Source: an uncultured Caulobacteraceae bacterium (GTDB lineage: Bacteria > Pseudomonadota > Alphaproteobacteria > Caulobacterales > Caulobacteraceae). Taken from it: a DNA stretch of 38,331 bases. Below the pieces are notes generated by a model. The model was not told the origin of the DNA. It saw only the letters and a program-made list of their open reading frames with translations, and searched no databases. The translations under genes and the position numbers were made by a program. Shown one piece after another: positions 24,859 to 33,234 of the stretch (position 1 is the first letter of the stretch; each line of letters starts with the position of its first letter). The stretch is taken from the NCBI GenBank assembly GCA_903923135.1, contig CAIXWN010000113.1, forward strand, positions 1-38,331, read 5' to 3'.

Positions 24859-25560
24859 ATGATCACACCGCGCAGGGCGCCCGAGAAACATCTCATCCAG
24901 CGGGTCGGTTGGCTGCGCGCCGCCGTTCTGGGGGCCAATGACGGCCTGCTGTCCACCGCCAGTCTGATCCTGGGCGTGGCCGCCGCCGCTGCGAAGCCGG
25001 CCGACATCCTGGTCGCCGGCGCGGCGGGCCTGGTGGCCGGATCAATGTCCATGGCCGCCGGCGAATATGTCTCGGTCAGTTCCCAGGCCGACACCGAACG
25101 GGCCGACCTGGCCCGCGAGACGGCCGAACAGAAAGCCGACATCGACGGCGAGCACCGCGAACTGGCGGCGATCTATGTCGGACGCGGTCTGCGCCCCGAC
25201 ACCGCCGAGGAGGTCGCCCGGCAGCTGATGGCCAGGGACCCGCTCGAGGCCCACGCCCGCGACGAACTGGGCATTTCCCACCACGGCCGGGCGCGGCCGG
25301 TGCAGGCCGCCCTGACCTCCGCCGCGACCTTCGCCGGCGGGGGCGCCATGCCGCTCATCGTGGCGGGCGTGACCCCGGCGGCGACGCTGTTACCCGTGCT
25401 TTGCGGCGCGACGACCCTCTTCCTCGCCATCCTCGGCGCGGCCGGCGCCCAGGCGGGTGGCGCCAAGCCCTGGAAGGGGGCGCTCCGGGTAACCTTCTGG
25501 GGCGTTCTGGCCATGGCCGTCACCGCCGGCATTGGCCGCCTGGTGGGCACGGCCGTCTGA
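24859..25560 (+). CDS. VIT1/CCC1-family iron or manganese transporter
   Basis: A 233-residue membrane protein with about five transmembrane helices. The first conserved stretch WLRAAVLGANDGLLSTASLILGVA contains the family's substrate-path Asp. The second, GLVAGSMSMAAGEYVSVSSQADTERAD, contains the conserved Met/Glu site and leads into an acidic cytoplasmic loop (about 75-140) rich in Glu and His, which binds metal in characterised members. Three more helices follow. VIT1/CCC1 proteins move Fe2+ or Mn2+ out of the cytoplasm. The GAAGGACGC ribosome site supports the ATG at 24859. Its 3' end overlaps the convergent transglutaminase-like gene by 41 bp. Confidence 0.92.
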   Translation: MITPRRAPEKHLIQRVGWLRAAVLGANDGLLSTASLILGVAAAAAKPADILVAGAAGLVAGSMSMAAGEYVSVSSQADTERADLARETAEQKADIDGEHRELAAIYVGRGLRPDTAEEVARQLMARDPLEAHARDELGISHHGRARPVQAALTSAATFAGGGAMPLIVAGVTPAATLLPVLCGATTLFLAILGAAGAQAGGAKPWKGALRVTFWGVLAMAVTAGIGRLVGTAV

Positions 25561-26911
25561 GGGCGACAGGTCCGTCCCCGCCACCCTCGGACAACGGGGC
25601 GCGGGCCTGGTGCTCCATGCGGCGAACCGAAACCTCGTCCCGCCAGATCAGGGCGCCAGTGTCTATGTCGAAGAAGTCCATGGCGGCCCCGTCGCCCCAT
25701 CGGGTCTGGAACATCTGCCAGCGCGCCGGAAAACGCACCGACATCGGGCCGGTGAAGACGAGCGGCAGACGCTGATGGGCGAGGCGGTAGTCGCCGCGCC
25801 GCGCCATGTCGCACCACCACTCATCAGCCCCATAGGGGCGCGGCGAGTCACACGCCAAATGCAGCGGGTCGAAGGGCCGCCAGCCCATGCCGTCGATCCA
25901 GATCTCCACCCAGTTGTGGTTGGTCGGCGACAGCCTGTGCAGGAAATGGCCGGTGACCACACGCGCCGGGATGTTCCGGGCGCGGCAAAGCGCAACGAGG
26001 ATGCTGGCGCAGAGCTGGCAGTCGAAGAGCCCCTCGTCGAGCGCCCAGTCGATCGGCGCCCGCCCGCCCAGCTCGTCATATCGAACGAAGGCGAAGGCAA
26101 AGCTCTCGGCAAGCCAGCGCGTGAACCGCGCCACCGCCTCGAGCGCAGGCGCTTCACCCCCCAGCCGGGCGGCAAGGTCGCGAACGCGCGGGGTGACGCG
26201 GATCAGACCCTCGCTCGGGCGCAGATGAATCTCCCGCAGCCTATCGTCCAGCGCCGCATCCGGCCGGGGAGCCGGAATGACCGCCGTGAGCGAGATGTCG
26301 GCGCCGATCGTCACGCTGCGGTCAGCCCCGAGACTGAAACGGACTTCCAGACGTCCGTAGGCCAGGACGATGTCAGCGTTCAATCCGTCGGGAACGATCG
26401 GCGTCACCGACACCGTCGGATGATACTCGCACGGGATCGGAAGGGGCAGCAGCAGCCGCATGCGCGCGCCGGCCGGGAAGGCGGCGAGGTCGAACCGGCG
26501 GCGGTGCGAGAAGACCATCTCGCGTGGCGCGCCATCGTCCCCTGGATCGCCCTTGACGATCGCGGTGTTCGAGGCGGCCACGCGATCGCGCCATTCGGTG
26601 TCCCTTCCGGTCTGCGCCAGCCAGCCGAGGCAGTTCCGCACCTCGATCGGGTCGAACAGGCGCTCGCCCCGCTCGGACAGAGCGAAGCCCGCCCCGGCGG
26701 AGACGGCTCGTTCAAGCAGGCGCCTGGCCTCGGTGATCGCCGACGCGCGCCGGCCTGCCCTGAGTTCCGAGACCCAGGCGATGAAGACCATCTGCTCCAG
26801 GACAAGGCTCTCGGAAAAACGGCGGTGCCTTGGGTCCGCTGCCGGGCTGGGGGGAGGGACGGACGTCATGCTCAAGATATCCTGGGACGCACGGTCGAGG
26901 CTCGGAAACAC
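25520..26911 (-). CDS. Transglutaminase-like superfamily protein
   Basis: A 463-residue protein with a C-terminal cysteine-protease-fold transglutaminase core. The catalytic triad is visible: Cys298 (GLFDCQLCASILVALCRARNIPARVV), His332 (TNHNWVEIW) and Asp348 (RPFDPLH). The N-terminal half (about 130-220) looks like the beta-sandwich domain that precedes the core in many bacterial members. No signal peptide or membrane segment is seen, so it is probably cytoplasmic. Bacterial relatives act as proteases or peptide ligases; the substrate is unknown. The ATG at 26911 could be replaced by one at 26869 (MTSVPPPSP). Confidence 0.85.
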   Translation of the reverse strand: MFPSLDRASQDILSMTSVPPPSPAADPRHRRFSESLVLEQMVFIAWVSELRAGRRASAITEARRLLERAVSAGAGFALSERGERLFDPIEVRNCLGWLAQTGRDTEWRDRVAASNTAIVKGDPGDDGAPREMVFSHRRRFDLAAFPAGARMRLLLPLPIPCEYHPTVSVTPIVPDGLNADIVLAYGRLEVRFSLGADRSVTIGADISLTAVIPAPRPDAALDDRLREIHLRPSEGLIRVTPRVRDLAARLGGEAPALEAVARFTRWLAESFAFAFVRYDELGGRAPIDWALDEGLFDCQLCASILVALCRARNIPARVVTGHFLHRLSPTNHNWVEIWIDGMGWRPFDPLHLACDSPRPYGADEWWCDMARRGDYRLAHQRLPLVFTGPMSVRFPARWQMFQTRWGDGAAMDFFDIDTGALIWRDEVSVRRMEHQARAPLSEGGGDGPVALRRPCPPGGQCRR

Positions 26912-27073
26912 GGTCGCCGCGTCGATTCGATCCCGGCCAGGACGCCGTCCGTCATCGCCACGTGAAACGGCGCCGAGGCCGAGCCTGGCAGAGGCGCCCC
27001 TATTTGCGAGGCGGAGACGTTATTGATACCGCCAAGAGGCGGCGCCGGAAACCGTCCCCGGCCGCCCCGGCAA

Positions 27074-27973
27074 TCACGAAGGCGGCTGGGGGCCGCCCAG
27101 AGCGGCGCAGGTTTCGATGTCCTCGATCAGCCGGGCGTGTGTCGGAAGCCAGCCCAGGCGTTCCCCGGTGAGCTGGCTGGAAGCCGGCATGTCGACCCCG
27201 GCGAACATGCCCAGCCAGCCAAAGTGATCCACCGCGGCCTCCGCGCTCACGCTCGCGGTGGGCAGGCCGAGGCGTCGGCCGATCGCGCCGGCGATGTCAC
27301 GCATCGGCAGGCCTTCGTCGCCGACCGCCATATAGGCCTTGCCGGGCTCACCCCGCTCCAGCGCCAGACGGTAAAGACGCGCGGCGTCAAGACGGTGTCC
27401 GGCAGGCCAACGGTTGCCGCCGTCGCCGATGAAGGCGGCCACACCCGTCTGTCGCGCGATGGCCACAAGCGCCCCCAGGAAACCGCCGTTGCCGCTGTCA
27501 TGGGTGATCGGCGGCAGGCGGATAACCGCCGTGCGCAGGCCGCGCTCCGCCGCCTCCAGAACCATCGCCTCGGTGGCGCCACGCCCCCAGCGCTGCGGCT
27601 GGTCGTCCTCGGTGGCCATCCGGCCGGGCGCCAGCATCGCTATGCCGGAGGTGGCGATGAACGCCGTTTCCGAGCCGGCGAGCGCGTCGAGCATCGCCGT
27701 CACCGTTTTCTGCTCGATCTCGATGTTCTCGGCGAACCGCGAGAAGTCGTGGATGAAGGCGCAATGGACCACCGCATCGCACAATCGCGCTCCGGAGATG
27801 AAACTGTCATGGTCGGTCAGATCGCCGAGATGCGGCTCGACACCGTTCCTGACCAGCGCCTGCGCACCGTCGTGAGTGCGGGCGACGCCGAGCACGGTGT
27901 GGCCGGCGTCGATCAGCTCGCGCGCCACGGCCGTTCCAATGAAACCGGTCGCGCCGGTGAGAAAGACTTTCAA
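27074..27973 (-). CDS. Atypical SDR-family NAD(P)-binding oxidoreductase
   Basis: A 299-residue Rossmann protein of the extended/atypical short-chain dehydrogenase group. The nucleotide-binding GATGFIG is at residues 7-13, followed by GDLTD. The usual catalytic YxxxK is replaced: the aligned position reads WGRGA, without Tyr or Lys, so classic SDR chemistry is unlikely. Conserved downstream blocks are VIRLPPITH, FIGDGGNRWPAGHRLDAARLYRLALERG and HFGWLGMFAGVDMPASS. It begins with a TTG at 27973, supported by AGGAG 8 nt upstream. It is divergent from an HsaA-like flavoprotein gene, and the two may share a function. Confidence 0.86.
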   Translation of the reverse strand: MKVFLTGATGFIGTAVARELIDAGHTVLGVARTHDGAQALVRNGVEPHLGDLTDHDSFISGARLCDAVVHCAFIHDFSRFAENIEIEQKTVTAMLDALAGSETAFIATSGIAMLAPGRMATEDDQPQRWGRGATEAMVLEAAERGLRTAVIRLPPITHDSGNGGFLGALVAIARQTGVAAFIGDGGNRWPAGHRLDAARLYRLALERGEPGKAYMAVGDEGLPMRDIAGAIGRRLGLPTASVSAEAAVDHFGWLGMFAGVDMPASSQLTGERLGWLPTHARLIEDIETCAALGGPQPPS

Positions 27974-28250
27974 GCTGGGGCTCCTTGGCGTCCGTCCGGC
28001 GCAACGCAGGCGGACCGGGCGTGATCAGGTCGTCACGATACGCCCGCCCGGACGCCAAGGCCATGTCGCGCCCGATACGCATCCGCACCGACCGGGGCGC
28101 CGCCGGTCCCTTGCGCTCCAGTCGGTGACGCGGACCCGGGTGGTTTGACAGCCCCGCCATGTCCCGCGATGGTTGAGGCTCGGCATGGGCAGCCAGGTCC
28201 CGCCTCCCGTTCAGGTCGCAGCGGTCCAACTGGCGGGAGGAAGCGTTGGT

Positions 28251-29381
28251 ATGCGGACAAGGCTCGCCGAGCGCGTCGCGCCCTGGCTGGAAAAAGTCTC
28301 CGACGTCGCGCCCATCGCGCGGTTGACGGCGGACTGGTCGGAGACCCATTCACGTCCCGCGGACCCGCTCGTCGACGCGTTGCGCAAGACCGGCCTGTTC
28401 CGGCTGGTCGTCCCCGGAGACATGGGCGGGGGCGCACTCAGCCCTTGGGAGATCGGGCCGATCATCGAGGCCATGGCGAGGATCGACGGATCGGCAGGCT
28501 GGACGCTCGCGCTCGGGCAGGGACTGCTCGGACAACTCGTCAGGCCGGAGGTCTTCCGCGAGGTCTTCTCCGATCCGGAGCTTAGCATGGCCGGCTCTCT
28601 CAATCCGACGCACGCGCGCGCGATCAGGGTCGAGGGAGGGTACCGCTATTCGGGGCGCGGCAGCTATGTGAGCGGCTGCACGCACGCGTCATGGATGCTG
28701 GCGGCCGGGATCGTGGTCGAGGACGGCGCCGTGAAGACCGCCGACGGCGCGCCGGTCATCCGCGCCGGTGTGCTGTCGATGAAGGCCTGCACAATCCGGG
28801 AAACCTGGAACGTCCTGGGTATGCGCGGGACCGGCAGCCATGACGTCGAATTCAACGACATCTTCGTCCCGGACGACCTGACGTTCAGCCAGGCCGACGC
28901 CCTGGCGAACCTCGGCGCGTCGCTCGCGCCGGTGGCGTTGGGCGTCGCGCGGCACGCGCTCGAGGCGTTCGTCGAGCTGGCGTCGGCGAAGAAGCCTGCT
29001 GGCGGGCGCGACCTGCTTTGCGACCGGGCCACGGCCCAGGCGCAGCTTGGCGAGGCCGAGGGGCTCCTTCAGGCCGCGCGGAGCTTCTTCTACGAGACGA
29101 TGGAAGAGGCCGAGGCGATGCGCCGCGACGGGCGCGCACCGGACGATACGGAACGGGCGCGTCGACGGTTGGGGTCGGTGATGGCCGCTCAACTCTCGGC
29201 CAGAGCCGTCGACCTGATCTACGACGCCGCCGGGCTCACGGGGGCCGCCAACGACTGCGCCATCGGTCGCTGCTGGCGTGATGTGCACGTCCTGCGACAG
29301 CACATCACCATCGCGTCAACCCGCTTCGAGGTCGTCGGGCGGGTGTATCTGGGAATGCCGCCCGGCTCGCCGTTGATCTGA
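28251..29381 (+). CDS. Acyl-CoA dehydrogenase-fold flavin monooxygenase-like protein (HsaA/HpaB group)
   Basis: A 376-residue protein. The start at 28251 (MRTRLAERVAPW) is chosen for its GGGAGGAA ribosome site at 8-nt spacing; an earlier TTG at 28173 adds residues without family similarity. The fold is ACAD-like: LFRLVVPGDMGGGALSPWEIGPIIEAMARIDGSAGW at the N-terminus, WNVLGMRGTGSHDVEFNDIFVP in the middle, and the C-terminal RCWRDVHVLRQHITIA. It lacks a catalytic Glu of dehydrogenases; the HxxxR/RDV tail is typical of group D two-component flavin monooxygenases such as HsaA. Such enzymes need a separate flavin reductase, which is not adjacent. The substrate is unknown. Confidence 0.85.
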   Translation: MRTRLAERVAPWLEKVSDVAPIARLTADWSETHSRPADPLVDALRKTGLFRLVVPGDMGGGALSPWEIGPIIEAMARIDGSAGWTLALGQGLLGQLVRPEVFREVFSDPELSMAGSLNPTHARAIRVEGGYRYSGRGSYVSGCTHASWMLAAGIVVEDGAVKTADGAPVIRAGVLSMKACTIRETWNVLGMRGTGSHDVEFNDIFVPDDLTFSQADALANLGASLAPVALGVARHALEAFVELASAKKPAGGRDLLCDRATAQAQLGEAEGLLQAARSFFYETMEEAEAMRRDGRAPDDTERARRRLGSVMAAQLSARAVDLIYDAAGLTGAANDCAIGRCWRDVHVLRQHITIASTRFEVVGRVYLGMPPGSPLI

Positions 29382-29475
29382 GCGGATGGCCCCCTTCCCC
29401 GCCTTGCCTGCGCAGCTTGCCGGTCGCAATGGGCGAATCTAGGTTCCGGACCTTCGTCAGGGAAGGACAATCACA

Positions 29476-29967
29476 ATGCCCGACGGACTTCTGGTCTCGC
29501 TGTTCGAACACAAGGCCTGGTGCAATGCGCGCCTGGCCGAGGCCCTGAGCGCCGCGCCGGAAGCGCTGGGCCGACGCCAATGGGCGCTGATCCTGTTCAC
29601 CTTCGACCACACCGCCATCGTCGATCGGGTGTTCAAGGCGCGCCTTCTCGGTGAGGACCCCGGCGTCACATCGACCGTCGCAACCACCTGGCCCGACCTC
29701 GCCGCCCTCACCACATCGATGGCCGAGACCGATGCATGGTACCTGGACTATGTCCGCCGGGTGACGACCGCCGAACTGGAAAGCGCGGTCGATTTCGCTT
29801 TCGTCGACGATGGCGCGCCGGGACGCATGACCAGGGCCGACATGCTCGCACACGTGATCACCCACGGCGCCTCGCACAGAGGAGCGATCGGCAAGATGCT
29901 GGAGGGCCTGGGTGTGCCTGGCGCGAGCGACATGGTCACGACGTTCCGGCGCATGAGCCTAGTTTAG
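29476..29967 (+). CDS. DinB-family (DinB/YfiT four-helix) protein
   Basis: A 163-residue four-helix-bundle protein. The metal triad is His45 (TFDHTAIVD), His130 and His134 (HVITHGASHRG), the classic DinB/YfiT spacing. LFEHKAWCNARL near the start is the common first helix. Members include DNA-damage-inducible proteins and thiol-transferases using bacillithiol or mycothiol; this organism probably has neither, so the role is open. The ribosome site GGAAGGA is 8 nt before the ATG at 29476. No damage-inducible (LexA) box was seen upstream. Confidence 0.88.
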   Translation: MPDGLLVSLFEHKAWCNARLAEALSAAPEALGRRQWALILFTFDHTAIVDRVFKARLLGEDPGVTSTVATTWPDLAALTTSMAETDAWYLDYVRRVTTAELESAVDFAFVDDGAPGRMTRADMLAHVITHGASHRGAIGKMLEGLGVPGASDMVTTFRRMSLV

Positions 29968-30132
29968 CTGATCAGGTGACGACCAGGTCCTCCAGGTAGA
30001 GCGCCCCTGACCGACCCGTGGCTTCGAAACCAACAGTGTTTCCATCGAGGCCACGGCCGACAGTCCATGGGCTTGCGAATTGACCCCGGTCATCGCGCGG
30101 ACCGGCCAGATGACGCACCTAGAGCCCCTCGC

Positions 30133-30155
30133 GATCTGATTGCAACAATCAGATC
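30133..30155. repeat. Perfect 10-bp palindrome, 3-nt loop
   Basis: GATCTGATTG-CAA-CAATCAGATC. A very compact hairpin with moderate GC; part of the repeat-rich 30.1-30.24-kb block. Confidence 0.75.
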
Positions 30156-30166
30156 GGATCAGAAGG

Positions 30167-30186
30167 GCCCTAAATATTTGATTCTA
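30167..30186. repeat. Shared repeat core, copy A
   Basis: Reads GCCCTAAATATTTGATTCTA. It matches 33658-33677 (GCCCTAAATGTTTGAATCTG) at all but three positions. It lies next to palindromes in both places. Confidence 0.6.
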
Positions 30187-30240
30187 GCGAACATTATATC
30201 CGACCAGTGTTTCCATCTGGTCGGATTTTGCTCTAGCGAA
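30183..30240. repeat. Palindrome flanked by 9-bp direct repeats
   Basis: TCTAGCGAA occurs at 30183-30191 and again at 30232-30240. Between them is a perfect 10-bp inverted repeat ATCCGACCAG/CTGGTCGGAT (30198-30226) with a 9-nt loop, followed on the + strand by TTTTG. The hairpin plus short T-run could work as a terminator for rightward transcription, although the nearest upstream gene ends 230 bp away. The flanking direct repeats suggest a mobile or dispersed repeat unit rather than a simple terminator. Confidence 0.6.
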
Positions 30241-30318
30241 ACCGGACGCCCCGGCAGCGCGATGAACGCCGGTTTGCCCCAAGCCACAACGCGGAACGCA
30301 AAAAGGGAAGCACAACCC

Positions 30319-30801
30319 ATGACCGAACCCACTCTCGACACGAAGGTGCGTGACTTTCTGGCCCAGAAACGCATCGCCGTGGCTGGCGTATCCAGGGAGG
30401 GGGCTGGGCGTTCGTCGGCCAATGCGATCCATCGCCGCCTGAAGGCCGCCGGACACGAGGTATTTGCGGTCAATCCGAACGCTCAGACGTTTGACGACCG
30501 GCCTTGCTGGCCGGCCGTGGGATCCATCCCCGGAGGCGTGGATGCGGTGGTCATCGTCACCCGGCCCGAGATCACCGAACAGATCGTCCGCGACTGCGTC
30601 GCGGCCGGCGTGCGCCGCGTGTGGATGCACGCCTCCGGCGCCAGGGGCTCCAGCGTCTCGGCCGACGCCGTAGCCTTCGCCCGTCAGAACGCCATCACCG
30701 TAATCGCCGGCGCCTGCCCGATGATGTACGGGCCCGGTGTTGACTTCGGCCACAGGTGCATGAGGCTGATGATGAGACTTTCGGGAGATCTGCCGGCCTA
30801 G
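30319..30801 (+). CDS. CoA-binding domain protein (YccU-like)
   Basis: A 160-residue Rossmann-fold protein of the CoA_binding family, related to the N-terminal part of succinyl-CoA synthetase. The segments IAVAGVSREGAGRSSANAI (about 18-36), VFAVNPNAQTFDDRPCWPAV, DAVVIVTRPEITEQIVRDCVAAGVRRVWMH and the end GACPMMYG match family features. No catalytic His is expected in this group, and the exact ligand and role are unknown. The ATG at 30319 follows GGGAAG by 8 nt; the frame is open further upstream without similarity. It is a single gene, preceded by the palindrome-rich gap. Confidence 0.9.
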   Translation: MTEPTLDTKVRDFLAQKRIAVAGVSREGAGRSSANAIHRRLKAAGHEVFAVNPNAQTFDDRPCWPAVGSIPGGVDAVVIVTRPEITEQIVRDCVAAGVRRVWMHASGARGSSVSADAVAFARQNAITVIAGACPMMYGPGVDFGHRCMRLMMRLSGDLPA

Positions 30802-30976
30802 GCCGCGCACAGCTTGCTTGGTGACGCCGGCGACACGGCGGAGGCGAATCGCCTCGAGGGGCGCACGATGGCCAATGAAGACGGGACTGCGGCGCCGGTT
30901 TCGGCCTCGCGTCACCGTTCACCAATCTGGAACAGGGTCCTGGTATCCTGACCGAGCGTCAATCTGGAAAAACCCC

Positions 30977-31459
30977 ATGACCTCGGGACCTGTCATCAGG
31001 GATTGGCAAGCCCTGTACCGGATCGGTGTGTTGGGCGCCGCCCTCTCGGGCCTTTCGCTCATCACATGGCGCCTGACCGTGAGTGGACCGTACGAGGGCA
31101 AACTCCTGGTATTGATCATCCTGCCGCCCTGCTGGCTTGTGGCTCTGGGCGCCTGGCTGTGGGTCGTCAGGCGGCCCTGGTTTACTTTGGAAATCCTGGA
31201 TTCCGGTCGGGGGCGCCTGAGACGGTCGACGCTCATGGGGTCAGAGATCCAGGAGGTCAGCGAGCCCATGATCGCCGCGCTCAGGGTCGTGGGCATCAGG
31301 GACAGCGACGACGACCCCGATTTCGTGAGCACCCTGACGGTTTCGCGCGGCGAGCAGATGACCATCGCGCGCGGTCGTGACCGCGGCGAGGTCCAGGCCA
31401 TAGTCGACAGGCTGAAGGCCGCCAGCCGCCCGTCTGCGTCGTTGGCGAAGGCCACCTAG
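30977..31459 (+). CDS. Small membrane protein of unknown function
   Basis: A 160-residue protein with two probable transmembrane helices (IGVLGAALSGLSLITW near residues 12-27 and LLVLIILPPCWLVALGAWLWVV near 40-61) and a soluble C-terminal half with mixed charge. No family recognised. The ATG at 30977 is the best start, although its ribosome site (CTGGAAA) is weak; an upstream extension is basic and unlikely. Its TAG shares the CTAG at 31456-31459 with the stop of the opposite gene. A long open frame on the opposite strand over the same region looks like a shadow. Confidence 0.6.
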   Translation: MTSGPVIRDWQALYRIGVLGAALSGLSLITWRLTVSGPYEGKLLVLIILPPCWLVALGAWLWVVRRPWFTLEILDSGRGRLRRSTLMGSEIQEVSEPMIAALRVVGIRDSDDDPDFVSTLTVSRGEQMTIARGRDRGEVQAIVDRLKAASRPSASLAKAT

Positions 31460-32409
31460 GTGTCGGCGAACACCCCGTAGCGGGCCGACATCTCGGCGAC
31501 GGTCTCATCGAATTCGGCCACCGTCTCGGCGATGATCTGGGCGACCGGCTTCACCGAATCGATCCGCCCGGCCACCTGGCCGGTCAGGGCGATGGCGGCT
31601 TCCATGTCGCCGCCGAAGTAGAGCGCCAAGGCGTTGCGCATCTCGGCCATGATGTTTTCCGGCGGCGTCTTCTCGAACAGGCTGGTCTTTTCGGTGCGCA
31701 GTGCCCGAAGCGCCGGGCCGGGGCCGAAGCGGTTGAGGAACACCGTGTCGGTCTCCTTGGCCGCCAGAATGGCGTCCTTCCAGTGCTGGTGCACCGGCGA
31801 CTCGGCGGCGGAGACCATGCGGGTGCCCATCTGCACCGCCTCGGCGCCGAGGGCGAAGGCCGCGGCCATGGTCCGGCCGTCGACGATTCCGCCGGCCGCC
31901 ACCACAGGCACGCCGACCCTGGAGCAGACCAGCGGCAGCAGGACCATGGTGGAGACCTCGCGAGGGTTCTTGAAACCGCCGCCCTCGCCACCCTCGACCA
32001 CCAGGCCGTCGACCCCGGCGGCGATCGCCTTCAGCGCCGAATCCAGCGACGGCACGACGTGAAACACCGTCAGGCCAGCGGCCTTCAGCGCCGAGCAGTA
32101 CCGGTTCGGATCGCCCGCCGAGGTGGTGACGAACTTGACCCCCTGGTCGACCACGAAACTAACGATGTCCGGATCGCGCACGAAGGCCTGGGCGATGTTG
32201 ACGCCGAATGGCTTGTCGGTGAGGCGTCGCATCGCCTTGACCTCGCCGCGGATGGCCTCGAGGTCGCCGGACGAGGTCTCGATGATGCCCAGTCCCCCGG
32301 CGTTGGACACCGCCGAGGCCAGGGGCGCGCGGGCGATCCAGCCCATCGGCGCCTGGATGATCGGATACTTCACCCCGAGCATTTGGGTGATGCGGTTACG
32401 GATCGGCAT
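31456..32409 (-). CDS. Nitronate monooxygenase family protein
   Basis: A 317-residue FMN-dependent TIM-barrel protein of the 2-nitropropane dioxygenase/NMO family. The start ITQMLGVKYPIIQAPMGWIA is typical, as are GGLGIIETSSGD, PFGVNI, the EGGEGGGFKNP phosphate-site segment (usually EGxEAGGH), VPVVAAGGIVDG and GAEAVQMGTRM, the FMN-phosphate loop. Some family members oxidise nitronates, others are enoyl reductases; the active-site His of class I NMOs in EAGGH is not conserved here (GGF), so activity on nitronates is uncertain. It lies 33 nt after thiG on the same strand, so probably in one operon. Confidence 0.88.
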   Translation of the reverse strand: MPIRNRITQMLGVKYPIIQAPMGWIARAPLASAVSNAGGLGIIETSSGDLEAIRGEVKAMRRLTDKPFGVNIAQAFVRDPDIVSFVVDQGVKFVTTSAGDPNRYCSALKAAGLTVFHVVPSLDSALKAIAAGVDGLVVEGGEGGGFKNPREVSTMVLLPLVCSRVGVPVVAAGGIVDGRTMAAAFALGAEAVQMGTRMVSAAESPVHQHWKDAILAAKETDTVFLNRFGPGPALRALRTEKTSLFEKTPPENIMAEMRNALALYFGGDMEAAIALTGQVAGRIDSVKPVAQIIAETVAEFDETVAEMSARYGVFADT

Positions 32410-32442
32410 GAGGGGTCCCCGTGGGTGGACTGTCGGCGGGTG

Positions 32443-33234
32443 TCAGATCAGGCCGCTGAGCGGCGAGGACGCGTCGGCGTACATGCGGCGGGGCATCCGG
32501 CCGGCGAGGAAAGCCTCGCGGCCGGCGATCACCGCGTGCTTCATCGCCCGGGCCATGCGGATCGGATCGCGCGCCTCGGCGATGGCGGTGTTCATCAGCA
32601 CCCCGTCGCAGCCCAGCTCCATCGCCACCGTGGCGTCGGAGGCGGTGCCGACGCCCGCATCCACCAGAACCGGCACGCGGGCCTGGTCGACAATCAGGTG
32701 GATGTTCAACCGGTTCTGGATGCCCAGCCCCGAGCCGATCAGCGCCCCAAGGGGCATGATCGCCACGGCGCCGGCGTCCTCGAGCTTTCGCGCGTAGACC
32801 GGATCGTCGCTGCAGTAGACCATCACCTTGAAGCCTTCGGCGACGAGCATCTTCAGGGCCCGGAGGGTCTCCTCCATGTCGGGGTAGAGAGTCTTTGTGT
32901 CGGACAGCACCTCGAGTTTGACCAGGTCCCAGCCGCCGGCCTCGCGCGCAAGGCGCAGGGTCCGCACGGCGTCCTCGCCGGTGAAACACCCGGCGGTGTT
33001 CGGCAGATAGGTGAAACGGTCGGGCCGCACATGATCAACCAGCATCGGCTGGCTGGGGTCGGACAGATTCACTCGACGCAGCGCCACCGTGACGATCTCG
33101 GCCCCGGCGGCCTCGGCGGCGGCGGCGTTCAGGGCGTAGTCCTTGTACTTGCCGGTGCCGACGATCAGCCGCGAATGGAAGGTGCGGCCGGCCACTGTCC
33201 AGCTGTCGTCGTCCAGGGGTGTCGCTCCGTCCAT
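32443..33234 (-). CDS. thiG: Thiazole synthase
   Basis: Builds the thiazole phosphate of thiamine from 1-deoxy-xylulose-5-phosphate, a glycine-derived imine and sulfur from ThiS. It is 263 residues. The Schiff-base Lys is K106 (WDLVKLEVL). Other family blocks are [71 protein letters not shown] and [13 protein letters not shown]. The ATG at 33234 overlaps the thiS stop (TGATG), a clear case of translational coupling; longer upstream frames are only shadows of thiS. No thiC, thiE, thiH or thiO is in the window. Confidence 0.97.
   Translation of the reverse strand: MDGATPLDDDSWTVAGRTFHSRLIVGTGKYKDYALNAAAAEAAGAEIVTVALRRVNLSDPSQPMLVDHVRPDRFTYLPNTAGCFTGEDAVRTLRLAREAGGWDLVKLEVLSDTKTLYPDMEETLRALKMLVAEGFKVMVYCSDDPVYARKLEDAGAVAIMPLGALIGSGLGIQNRLNIHLIVDQARVPVLVDAGVGTASDATVAMELGCDGVLMNTAIAEARDPIRMARAMKHAVIAGREAFLAGRMPRRMYADASSPLSGLI

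Larger units (their letters stand above)
29968..30318. other. 351-bp intergenic region with palindromes
   Basis: No gene is seen. It contains two perfect palindromes and a 9-bp direct repeat, listed separately, in DNA that is AT-richer than the surroundings (around 30130-30240). It also shares a 20-nt core with the 33.6-kb spacer. Confidence 0.6.

Noticed and set aside
23126-24862. 578-codon frame opposite the ABC-F gene
   Set aside because: Shadow of a gene with two full sets of Walker motifs on the other strand.
30198-30230. Simple intrinsic terminator for the DinB-family gene
   Set aside because: Too far (230 bp) from the stop and embedded in direct repeats; more likely part of a repeat element.
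30919-31455. 178-codon minus-strand frame opposite the small membrane protein
   Set aside because: No ribosome site and no family signal; the + frame has two clean transmembrane helices. Not fully excluded.
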